Below are positions 40,949-48,113 of a DNA stretch of 64,000 bases, in pieces; the stretch's first letter is position 1; every line of letters starts with the position of its first letter. The translations under genes were made by a program, and so were the position numbers. The DNA lies in the NCBI RefSeq assembly GCF_003002025.1, contig NZ_PVZB01000004.1, positions 346,313-410,312 of the forward strand, read 5' to 3'. The notes under the pieces are model-generated. The model was not told the DNA's origin. It was given only the letters and a program-made list of their open reading frames with translations, and made no database searches. This DNA is from Paraburkholderia sp. BL25I1N1 (GTDB lineage Bacteria; Pseudomonadota; Gammaproteobacteria; Burkholderiales; Burkholderiaceae).

Positions 40949-41641
40949 TCAAGGCTCATCTGTCACGCGGGCCGCGCCGACAATACGTCCGTCTGGTGCT
41001 TCGAGCAGGATTGCGGTCTTCTCACCCGCGGGTATCTGCGGCTCGAACATCACCGGTTTGCCCGTCCATAGGCCAATCGGTTGAAACGAACGAACGATGT
41101 TCGACTCTTTCAGCGTCCGCCCGCCGTTTTCACCACGCCCGACTGAGGTCACATGCTGCAAGTCATAACCCACCAGAATCACCTGCGCGCTTCCGGAGCC
41201 GGCGCCGACTGAAACGTTGATGACGTTGCCCTTGCGCACGGCCGATACCGGCATGGCCGTTGCATGGGCGTCTTTAGCCTTCTGCATCGCGGCCTCGCCG
41301 GTTGAGCGGTCCGATCCCACAAAGCCGATTGTTCCGTCGACGACCATCTCAGGGGTGTAGGAGCCATCGCCGAAGCGTCGAGCGTATTCAGCCTGACGTT
41401 GGGTGGCGATATCAAGGGAAAACGGGTCCCTCCACCCCAGACCGTTCCAGTAGGTGACGTGGAAAGCCAAAGGGAGAATGTCACTTCGCTGTTGACTTAA
41501 CTCCGACAGGTAGGCGTCGGCTGGCGGACAGGAAGAACATCCTTCGGACGTAAACAGTTCGACGACCACGGGTCGGGGCGTCGCCGCGATGACGGGGAGG
41601 GCCACAAGCAGTGAAATGAAACCAAGCAGACGGGATGGCAT
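40949..41641 (-). CDS. DUF1223 thioredoxin-fold periplasmic protein
   Basis: A 230-residue protein with a signal peptide (LLGFISLLVALPVIAA) and the DUF1223 pattern VVELFTSEGCSSCPPADAYLSEL, a CxxC site in a thioredoxin-like fold, then HVTYWNGLGWRDPFS and QRQAEYARRFGDGSYTPEMVVDG. Function is not well known; association with DsbD suggests a reductase substrate or partner. ATG 41641 has AGGAG 7 bases upstream; the ATG-like start at 41665 lacks one. Confidence 0.88.
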   Translation of the reverse strand: MPSRLLGFISLLVALPVIAATPRPVVVELFTSEGCSSCPPADAYLSELSQQRSDILPLAFHVTYWNGLGWRDPFSLDIATQRQAEYARRFGDGSYTPEMVVDGTIGFVGSDRSTGEAAMQKAKDAHATAMPVSAVRKGNVINVSVGAGSGSAQVILVGYDLQHVTSVGRGENGGRTLKESNIVRSFQPIGLWTGKPVMFEPQIPAGEKTAILLEAPDGRIVGAARVTDEP

Positions 41642-42176
41642 GAGTCGACTCCTGGTGAGAATCATTGATGCATGGGTCGCGGTGGAGCAGGTGATATGAC
41701 AGCACGAATAGCGTCATCCGCATCTCCAGCTGTATCGTTGAAATGAAATCATGAGCAGGATGCATCACCCTGTCTCGCAGCGCTCGCTGACGCTGTCCCT
41801 ATGCTAGTTCGATGCGGACCTCGATCGGGTTACACCTTCCTGAAACAAACGTTCAGTCAGGTTGCCTAATTGTGGCAATGGCGGAGGTGTAGTTCTGGCC
41901 CGGCTGCCACGTGCTCAACCTCGCGAGCGTCAATCCTCTCGCCAACGCGTGCACGTCAGACTGACGCCAATGATCCGAAAGGCACTGCAAATCTGGCCCT
42001 ATCGCGATTTATCTCGCGTTATCGGAAAAACGGGATGGCGGAAAAATTCAGGTGCATCTTGTGTCATCTTTCGCGTCGAGCCCCGACTGTAGAAGGGAGG
42101 GCAAGTGTCCGTTTCGCCGATCGACGTACCCAAATAAGTCGAGCGGCGGGCGCACGTCGAATCGGAGAATCGTGTC
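41642..42176. other. Divergent intergenic region between DUF1223 and peroxiredoxin genes
   Basis: No gene is supported in these 535 bases. It contains the SigF-type promoter of the DUF1223-dsbD operon at 41808-41833. I see no matching element on the plus strand for the peroxiredoxin-like gene. Confidence 0.6.
41808..41833 (-). promoter_or_regulatory. SigF-type promoter of the DUF1223-dsbD operon
   Basis: On the minus strand: GTAACC (41828-41833), 16 bases, CGAA (41808-41811). The coding start is 167 bases further, so the leader would be about 160 nt, longer than at bufA or thioredoxin. Confidence 0.85.
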
Positions 42177-42857
42177 ATGTCATTGCAGAAACGTCTCGAT
42201 GCCTTCAAGGCGATATTCGAGTCCGGGCGACCTCCTTTCAACACGCATCGTTCGGTCGTCGATACGCTCCAGCGGGCGACCGACGAGCTCATCGAATCTG
42301 GCCTGGCAGAGCGAGCGAAAAGGGTCGGCGACGTGGCACCGCGTTTTGTCCTGAGGGACCCGGACCACCGGCCGGTCAGTGCGGGCAAGCTGATTGCCGA
42401 TGGCCCGTTGGTGCTGACGTTCTATCGCGGCGTATGGAGCCCATACTGCAATCTGGATCTTCAGGCGCTGCAAGCGGCACTTCCCGATATCGTCGCGCGT
42501 GGCGCGATCCTGATGGCGATTTCGCCGCAAAACGGGGTCAATAGTCGCGTGACGATCCGTGAGAACCGTCTCAGTTTCCCGATACTCGGAGACCCACGCG
42601 GTGAGCTTTCGGCAGACTATGGGCTGCGTGTCGCGTTGCCGGACTACCTCGTCGAGTTGTACCTGACCATGTTCGGGGTCGACCTGTCGTCGTTCAACGA
42701 CGACCCCTCGTGGACGCTGCCGATGCCGGCGAGGTTCGTCATCGACAGGAACGGCATCATCGCCTACGCCGAGGTGAGCCCGGACTGCACGAGACGTCCC
42801 GACCCCGCCGAGCTGCTTCCGGTTCTCGACAGACTTGCAGCTGGCGGCCGGACGTGA
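42177..42857 (+). CDS. Peroxiredoxin-like protein with Ser in the first active-site position
   Basis: A 226-residue AhpC/TSA-type protein. Related family members have the motif FYRGGWCPYCN; this one reads FYRGVWSPYCN, so the first cysteine is Ser88 (codon AGC) and only Cys91 remains. The rest of the fold (APRFVLRDPDHRPV, ILMAISPQ, LSFPILGDPRGELSADYGLRVALP, PARFVIDRNGIIAYAEV) is intact. It may have changed activity. The frameshifted paralogue at 51138 retains WCPYC. Confidence 0.85.
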   Translation: MSLQKRLDAFKAIFESGRPPFNTHRSVVDTLQRATDELIESGLAERAKRVGDVAPRFVLRDPDHRPVSAGKLIADGPLVLTFYRGVWSPYCNLDLQALQAALPDIVARGAILMAISPQNGVNSRVTIRENRLSFPILGDPRGELSADYGLRVALPDYLVELYLTMFGVDLSSFNDDPSWTLPMPARFVIDRNGIIAYAEVSPDCTRRPDPAELLPVLDRLAAGGRT

Positions 42858-42938
42858 GAAGTTCTCACCACACGTCCAGAAGAAAAACATCTGTCCGTGA
42901 ACCGCGTACATGTTCTCAAGGCTTATTTCGCGCGAACT

Positions 42939-42964
42939 GTAACCAGAACCCGCCATGAACCGAA
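42939..42964 (+). promoter_or_regulatory. SigF-type element overlapping the start of sigma gene 2
   Basis: GTAACC (42939-42944), 16 bases, CGAA (42961-42964). The sequence fits exactly, but CGAA lies inside the first codons of the sigma gene (ATG 42955), so a transcript from it would start inside the gene and no in-frame start codon follows soon. It may be chance, an autoregulatory site, or a sign that the gene start is misplaced. Confidence 0.5.
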
Positions 42965-43527
42965 CTACTGAAAATGGACCGGCGCGTCCCGTCGAAGAGC
43001 GACTGAAGGCTCTGTTCATACGTGGCCTGGATGGGGATGCGGCGGCTTATCATGCATTTCTCGGCGACCTGACCGGACATCTGCGCGGGTTCCTGAGGAA
43101 GCGTCTCTTTTATCTGCAAGACGATATCGAGGACCTGGTTCAGGAGATTTTGATGGCAGTGCATAATGGGCGCCATACTTACCGTCCAGACCAGCCGTTG
43201 ACGGCCTGGGTGCATGCCATCGCGCGCTACAAGCTGGCGGACTTTTTCCGCGCGCGATCGCGCCGGGAAGCTCTGCACATGCCGCTGGACGACGAGCTCG
43301 AGATATTCGCCACCTGCGATGTCGAACCGGCGGAGGCGCGGCGTGATCTGGGCAAGCTGCTCGAACAATTGCCCGATCGACAGCGCCTGCCGATTCTGCA
43401 CGTAAAGCTGGAGGGGCTGTCGGTGACAGAAACCGCAAAGCTCACCGGCCTGTCGGAGTCGGCGGTCAAGGTTGGCGTGCACCGCGGTTTGAAAGCATTG
43501 GCACTGAAGTTTCAAGGCGCATCATGA
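42955..43527 (+). CDS. sigF: ECF RNA polymerase sigma factor, NrsF-linked, copy 2
   Basis: A 190-residue ECF factor. Region 2 ([45 protein letters not shown]) and region 4 ([46 protein letters not shown]) are very close to copy 1 at 33268. It precedes nrsF copy 2 with a 4-base overlap. It is the more likely of the two to be active because its nrsF has all cysteines and a promoter element lies at its start. Confidence 0.92.
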   Translation: MNRTTENGPARPVEERLKALFIRGLDGDAAAYHAFLGDLTGHLRGFLRKRLFYLQDDIEDLVQEILMAVHNGRHTYRPDQPLTAWVHAIARYKLADFFRARSRREALHMPLDDELEIFATCDVEPAEARRDLGKLLEQLPDRQRLPILHVKLEGLSVTETAKLTGLSESAVKVGVHRGLKALALKFQGAS

Positions 43528-44165
43528 AGACAGAGGATCTTGTTTCACTGCTGGCCGCGGGGGTGCCCGCTGTCGATCGGAACGTGTCGGCAAAGCGATT
43601 CAGCTGGGCCATGGTGTGCGGCGGTGCCGGTTCCACGGCGCTCATGGCAATCGCTTTTGGCGTTCGCCCCGATATCGACGCGGTAATAAAGACGCCGCTG
43701 TTCTGGATCAAGCTGGCGCTGCCTCTGTGCCTCACACTTGCCGCGTTACTGGTGACGGCGAGACTGTCCAGGCCAGGAATGGCGGTGGGGCGCGCGTGGG
43801 CTGCGCTTGCTGCGCCCGCGCTCGCAGTCTGGATTGCGACGCTCATCCTGTTGTGGTTAACCCCTCCCGACGCTCGCTTGCCCCTGGTAATGGGCAATAC
43901 CTGGCGCGTGTGCCCGCGCAATATCGCGTTGCTTTCAGTGCCCGTGTTCATCACGGTGTTCTGGGCGATGCGCGGTCTGGCGCCCACCCGTCCCAGGCTG
44001 GCCGGCGCCGCCGGCGGTCTGCTGGCAGGAGCGACTGCTGCCGTTGCTTACTGTTTCCACTGTCCCGAGATGGGCGTGCCATTCTGGGCCGTCTGGTATC
44101 TCCTCGGCATGCTGATCCCCACGCTTGCCGGCGTGGCGCTGGGGCCCCGGTTGCTGAACTGGTGA
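43524..44165 (+). CDS. nrsF: NrsF-type anti-sigma factor (DUF1109), copy 2
   Basis: A 213-residue membrane protein with about six hydrophobic segments (for example [20 protein letters not shown]). Cys130 (TWRVCPRN) and the pair Cys177/Cys180 (AYCFHCPEM) match copy 1 and the Caulobacter positions that I recall as functional. It should sequester the sigma factor at the membrane and release it on metal or thiol stress. Confidence 0.92.
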   Translation: MKTEDLVSLLAAGVPAVDRNVSAKRFSWAMVCGGAGSTALMAIAFGVRPDIDAVIKTPLFWIKLALPLCLTLAALLVTARLSRPGMAVGRAWAALAAPALAVWIATLILLWLTPPDARLPLVMGNTWRVCPRNIALLSVPVFITVFWAMRGLAPTRPRLAGAAGGLLAGATAAVAYCFHCPEMGVPFWAVWYLLGMLIPTLAGVALGPRLLNW

Positions 44166-44265
44166 GTCGGACCGTTCGAAGGTCAAACTGTGTTCAGTCC
44201 GCGCCGCGCAGAGGTGCGTGGTGCCGGCGTGTAACTGATCCCTAATCTTATTTCTTGTGTGGTCT

Positions 44266-44291
44266 GTAACCCATCCGGGTAGATAGGCGAA
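44266..44291 (+). promoter_or_regulatory. SigF-type promoter of the DUF4148 gene
   Basis: GTAACC (44266-44271), exactly 16 bases, CGAA (44288-44291). The next gene on this strand is the small DUF4148 gene at 44415, giving a leader of about 117 nt. Confidence 0.85.
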
Positions 44292-44414
44292 ATATCTTAT
44301 GAAGTGCAGGAATAAGCCTGTGCTTGAGCCACCGGCGTCAGGCACTCCCGACTATCTGGAGCGCCAGGACGGGTTGGAATTTGGATAGGTCGACCCATCC
44401 CCTTTAGGAGAGTA

Positions 44415-44663
44415 ATGATGAAAGTGAACAAGTTGGTGATGGTCATTGCCGTGGCATCTCTCGGCATCTCGGCGTTGGCGAGCGCGCAGTCTTTACAGCC
44501 CCTAGACGCAAACTCAATGGCGGCAGGATCGAATCAAGGTCCGAAGACTCGCGAGCAAGTGCGTGAGGAACTGATCCGCGCCCGCATGAGCGGTACCATT
44601 CCGCGTTTCGGCAATCCCGATCCCTATGGGCCTGGAGGCACACCGAATTTCACCCGGCACTAA
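44415..44663 (+). CDS. Small secreted DUF4148 protein
   Basis: An 82-residue protein with a signal peptide (LVMVIAVASLGISALASA) and a short mature region containing TREQVREELIRARMSG, the DUF4148 core found in Burkholderiales. The tail is rich in Pro, Gly and Asn with no Cys (PRFGNPDPYGPGGTPNF). A TTTAGGAGAG ribosome binding site precedes ATG 44415. Its function is unknown, but it appears to belong to the SigF regulon. Confidence 0.85.
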   Translation: MMKVNKLVMVIAVASLGISALASAQSLQPLDANSMAAGSNQGPKTREQVREELIRARMSGTIPRFGNPDPYGPGGTPNFTRH

Positions 44664-44976
44664 ACGAAGGGCAGGGAATAGCAAGGCAAAGTGATCGTCT
44701 TGGTTCAATGCGTTCGCGGTAGTAATACGGGCACGAAAGCTCCGGACGCCAGGCGCGGCGTAGTACGAATGAATCAGATCCACCCGGAATAGATCATGTA
44801 CGGTATATAGCTATCCTAAGTGTATTGGCGAAAATATGAAATTCCGGTAAGCGGATGTCAGGCAGCAGGCTCGATCCGGGCGACGCAGTCCCGATCGGGC
44901 CACCCGTCATTTGGTGCGAATTCGCTCGGTGGGTCATGAAGAACGGATCCGGTATGACACGGCAACGGAGGCAGAC
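44664..44976. other. Intergenic region before the patatin gene
   Basis: No gene, repeat or convincing promoter is seen in these 313 bases apart from AT-rich sequence near 44798-44840. Confidence 0.5.
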
Positions 44977-45861
44977 ATGTCCACTTATCCGAATTTGTCC
45001 GCTCCGCCCAGCTTGACCGCTTTTGTGTTCGCAGGCGGCGGCAGCCTCGGCGCGATCGAAGTTGGCATGCTGCGCGAGTTGCTCGATCATGGTGTGCTTC
45101 CGGGTTGCGTGATTGGCGCATCCGCTGGTGCCATCAATGCGGCGTATTTTGCTGGCCGGCCCGACAGCGATGGCGTCGCCATGCTTGAATTACTGTGGTG
45201 TCGGATCAGGCGGCGGGACATCATGCCGCTCTCCATGTTTGGATTGCTCGAGATGATGCTGCGTCGCCGCTCCCACCTTGTCGACGCCACACCACTGCGC
45301 ATGCTGCTGGAAAAGAATTTGTCGTTTGCCCGGGTAGAGCATGCGGCCATACCGCTTCACATCGTTGCGACGGACATGCAGAGCGGCAAAGAAATTATCC
45401 TTTCATCCGGCCCGCTGGTGGATGCCATTCTCGCGAGCGCTGCAATTCCCGGTGTGTTTCCGCCCGTGCGCATTGGCGGGTTGGATCTGGTCGATGGTGG
45501 CGTGGCCAACAATACGCCGATCTCCGTGGCGATCTCACTCGGTGCGACACGCGTCATCGTGCTTCCGGCCGGATTTGCCTGCGCGCTACACAAGCCGCCC
45601 GGTAACGCAATCGCGCAGGCTACACACGCGCTGACACTGCTCATTGCGCGTCAGCTTGTGCGCGATCTGGAATCCTACTCTTCCCGCGCGGAGATTTTTG
45701 TTGTTCCACCACTGTGTCCGCTCGATGTCTCGCCTTACGACTACACGCAGTGCGACCGCCTGATTGAGCGTGCAGCCGCGAAGACGCGTGCATGGTTGAA
45801 CGAGGGCGGCCTTGAGCGCGCATTCATCCCTGGTGAGCTGCGTGACCACGCGCATGCTTGA
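44977..45861 (+). CDS. Patatin-like phospholipase
   Basis: A 294-residue patatin-domain lipase. The oxyanion motif GGGSLGAIEVGML (residues 20-32), the nucleophile elbow GASAGAIN (Ser49) and the DGGVANN catalytic Asp motif (about 175) are all visible. It probably hydrolyses acyl esters of phospholipids. ATG 44977 has an ACGGAGG-type ribosome binding site. The frame is open upstream without signals. No SigF-type promoter is seen in front. Confidence 0.9.
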   Translation: MSTYPNLSAPPSLTAFVFAGGGSLGAIEVGMLRELLDHGVLPGCVIGASAGAINAAYFAGRPDSDGVAMLELLWCRIRRRDIMPLSMFGLLEMMLRRRSHLVDATPLRMLLEKNLSFARVEHAAIPLHIVATDMQSGKEIILSSGPLVDAILASAAIPGVFPPVRIGGLDLVDGGVANNTPISVAISLGATRVIVLPAGFACALHKPPGNAIAQATHALTLLIARQLVRDLESYSSRAEIFVVPPLCPLDVSPYDYTQCDRLIERAAAKTRAWLNEGGLERAFIPGELRDHAHA

Positions 45862-46159
45862 GTAGAGCGAGCGGAATTGCTAAACATCCGTGGCGTCGTT
45901 GCCGTGATTCCGTCGCCCTCTCGCGCAGTCGTGCATCGTCATGAAAGCGCCTGACTCCATGACTGGACGGTGCGATACATCGAGGATAAAGGCAGCATTT
46001 ATGCGTTCGGGAAAAATACGGCTGCGAACTGCGCGTCCTGCGTAAAGCTCAGATATCGCGCATCAAGCAATGCGTCGGCGCAAAACTGCCGACGCAGCAA
46101 AATGAACCTGACGTTCCGGAATAACCCCGTCGCCTCCCCGGTCAGCTGTATTCAACGGC

Positions 46160-46663
46160 TCACGACCTGGGCGACCTGTCGCCAAGCAGATAGTCAATCG
46201 ATATCAGACCCGGCCCCCAGGCCGCAATTGCCAGTGCCATCGCCAACCAGGTCAGATGGATGGGCCAGCCGTCCGGTACAGTCAGCTCGACGATGCAAGT
46301 CATAACTATCAGGCCGGCTGCGGCGAACCGGGTTCCGAAGCCAAGCACGAGCAGCACCGGGAAGATCACCTCGCCGCAGCCCGACAGAAACGCAAAAACA
46401 GCTGGGGCAGGAAACGGATATGGACCGCCTGGGAGGTGCAACTTGAACTCGTCCGTGAACAGGTCGATCGCCGTATCGTTCAGTTGAAGGAAGCCGTGCC
46501 ATTTGAGAACACCCGATTTCCAGAACGGCACAGCCAGAGCAAGCCGCAGTACGAGTTGAACGAGCCACGGCTGCGCGAGCTGCTGGATCAGCCGCCTCGC
46601 CGTGCCAATCGCGGATACGACTACGTCCGGAAGCGGCAGTTTTACGTTCTGTAGGTTCGACAT
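46160..46663 (-). CDS. DoxX-family membrane protein (bufferin operon 2)
   Basis: A 167-residue protein with four membrane segments; MSNLQNVKLPLPDVVVSAIGTARRL begins it and WPIHLTWLAMALAIAAWGPGLISIDYLLG ends it. It is the intact counterpart of the truncated doxX at 30160. The larger frame to 46903 is a fusion with bufC remnants and not its real start. DoxX proteins occur beside bufABC but their part in it is not known to me. Confidence 0.85.
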   Translation of the reverse strand: MSNLQNVKLPLPDVVVSAIGTARRLIQQLAQPWLVQLVLRLALAVPFWKSGVLKWHGFLQLNDTAIDLFTDEFKLHLPGGPYPFPAPAVFAFLSGCGEVIFPVLLVLGFGTRFAAAGLIVMTCIVELTVPDGWPIHLTWLAMALAIAAWGPGLISIDYLLGDRSPRS

Positions 46664-47152
46664 CTCTGTGAATCTCCATGTTGGACGACTGCAAACACGC
46701 CTGCTGGGATCATCCCTGCCCAGGTTGGCGTGCAGATCGAGGGACGGGGCTTCCCGACACGGGGCCGTGCCCGCTTCGCCTGTCGATGCGCCGTCGAGAA
46801 GACTAATGAGGAAGGTCGCATCAACGGCCGGACGGCGCGATACCATCACGTCCCGCACCGGTCGCGTCACAAGTGCATCTTCCGGGTGGCCGCCATTCGA
46901 CATACGGACGCCGTGAATGCAGAGCGGAAATAGTGCTCACAGATCGCGGCAAGCGTCCGATGTGACCGTCCGCCGACGCTCATATGATTTTCCGCATGAA
47001 CCTCGAAGAATCTGTTGCTCAGTCGCGTCCGCGAGGATCGCAGACACGTGCTGATGCTTGAAACGGGTCCCGGCGAGCCCTTGGGCGCCAGGTGTCGCGT
47101 GAAGGGGGCGGTCTGTTTGGCTAACTGCCGTTGTCATCGTGGAATTGCCCAT
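46664..47152 (-). pseudogene. bufB-bufC deletion fusion (bufferin operon 2)
   Basis: Translation in three frames recovers bufB up to about residue 87 (GLAGTRFKHQHVSAILAD, FFEVHAENHMSVGG, CIHGVRMSNGG), and then directly the end of bufC (EDALVTRPVRDVMVSR through EAPSLDLHANL and AGMIPAGVF). About 220 codons of bufB and 190 of bufC are gone, apparently in one deletion. There are at least two frameshifts in the bufB part and one in the bufC part. Neither enzyme can be made. Confidence 0.85.
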
Positions 47153-47183
47153 GGCCGCCCCGTTCCTCTTGTCGCTCGCCGAA

Positions 47184-47495
47184 TCAGGACTTCAACGGAG
47201 TGAGCGAGCCGTGGCCGCCACCCGGCACTTGGATACTCGTGCAGGTGCCGCCCTGAACGAACTTCCACGAGTTACCCTGGAAGTCCATTGCGGATGTGCC
47301 CTGACACGTCGTGCCGGGACCGGCGGCGCAGTCGTTCTGCCCCTTCAGGGCAACGCCGTAGCACTTCTCCTTGTGTGCGGCGACGGCAGCGGCTCCTTCG
47401 GCCGGCGTAAGCGGTGCTGCGTGGGCGACTGATGCAAGCAGGCTCGCGACAACGCCGGCGAGCAGGGTGGAACTGACCGTGATCTTTGTGGACAT
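47184..47495 (-). CDS. bufA: BufA2, bufferin precursor peptide (DUF2282)
   Basis: A 103-residue precursor nearly identical to BufA1 over the mature part, with the same cysteines at 45, 56, 64 and 85. Differences sit in the signal peptide and at the start of the mature peptide (TPAEGAAAV against TKAEEGAAI), plus one Glu/Gln change. It has two SigF-type promoters upstream. Since its own bufB and bufC are destroyed, it would depend on those of operon 1. The frame to 47642 is promoter sequence, not coding. Confidence 0.9.
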   Translation of the reverse strand: MSTKITVSSTLLAGVVASLLASVAHAAPLTPAEGAAAVAAHKEKCYGVALKGQNDCAAGPGTTCQGTSAMDFQGNSWKFVQGGTCTSIQVPGGGHGSLTPLKS

Positions 47496-47549
47496 TGAAT
47501 TTCTCCAGTAGTTGGGATGGAAGGTACCCGTGATGGATACGTGATCTAA

Positions 47550-47575
47550 TTCGTGGGCTGTAGATGTCTGGTTAC
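47550..47575 (-). promoter_or_regulatory. SigF-type promoter P1 of bufA2
   Basis: On the minus strand: GTAACC (47570-47575), 16 bases, CGAA (47550-47553), with the coding start 55 bases beyond. The sequence after CGAA (TTAGAT) matches the bufA1 promoter. Confidence 0.9.
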
Positions 47576-47656
47576 AGGGGAATCGCTTTTTTTGCTTTCG
47601 ACCTGTGGAGCGATGACGTCTGCGCAGAAGCGCCGTGGCCAAACCGCTTGCAGTAG

Positions 47657-47682
47657 TTCGCTGCCGGTTGCCAGCCGGTTAC
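47657..47682 (-). promoter_or_regulatory. SigF-type promoter P2 upstream of bufA2
   Basis: On the minus strand: GTAACC (47677-47682), 16 bases, CGAA (47657-47660), 107 bases upstream of P1. It has the same spacing and direction. No gene other than bufA2 lies downstream in this direction. Confidence 0.75.
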
Positions 47683-48113
47683 AGCACACCGCCGTTTTTT
47701 ATCGACGGTCGACGCGCTGAAGTGTTTCCGGTCGTCGGGGACGAACGGACCGCGTGAGTGCCGCCCGGGTTCGGGACAGATTGGACGACCTGAGTTTTGC
47801 ATGATTATTTTGTATTGCTAAACGAAAAGGACGATTACGCACATCCAATGTTTCCTCCCGCCTGGCATCTGAGCGGCGAAGAAGATTCTTCGACCGCCGT
47901 AACCGTGTGGCCGCCGGAGACGAACTATCAATCGGATGTGGACGGTATGGTTTCGGAGAGCCGTTGACGTCTTGCGGGCAGCCAGCCACGGGCAGGCGCT
48001 ATGACTGACTTGCCGTCCTGAGCCAATACGTTACCCCATGCATCGGTGCGGCGGTCCGCTCTCTGTCCGCAGTGGAACTCCGAACCGTTCATGGATAGCT
48101 GGACGATCTCCCT
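47683..48113. other. Intergenic region before the DoxX-NDH fusion gene
   Basis: No supported gene in these 431 bases. I see no SigF-type element in the rightward direction; a GTTACC near 48029 lacks the matching downstream part. Confidence 0.5.

Noticed and set aside
47496..47642. Longer BufA2 starting at 47642
   Set aside because: The extension crosses the SigF-type promoter P1, and the ATG at 47495 has a ribosome binding site and matches BufA1.
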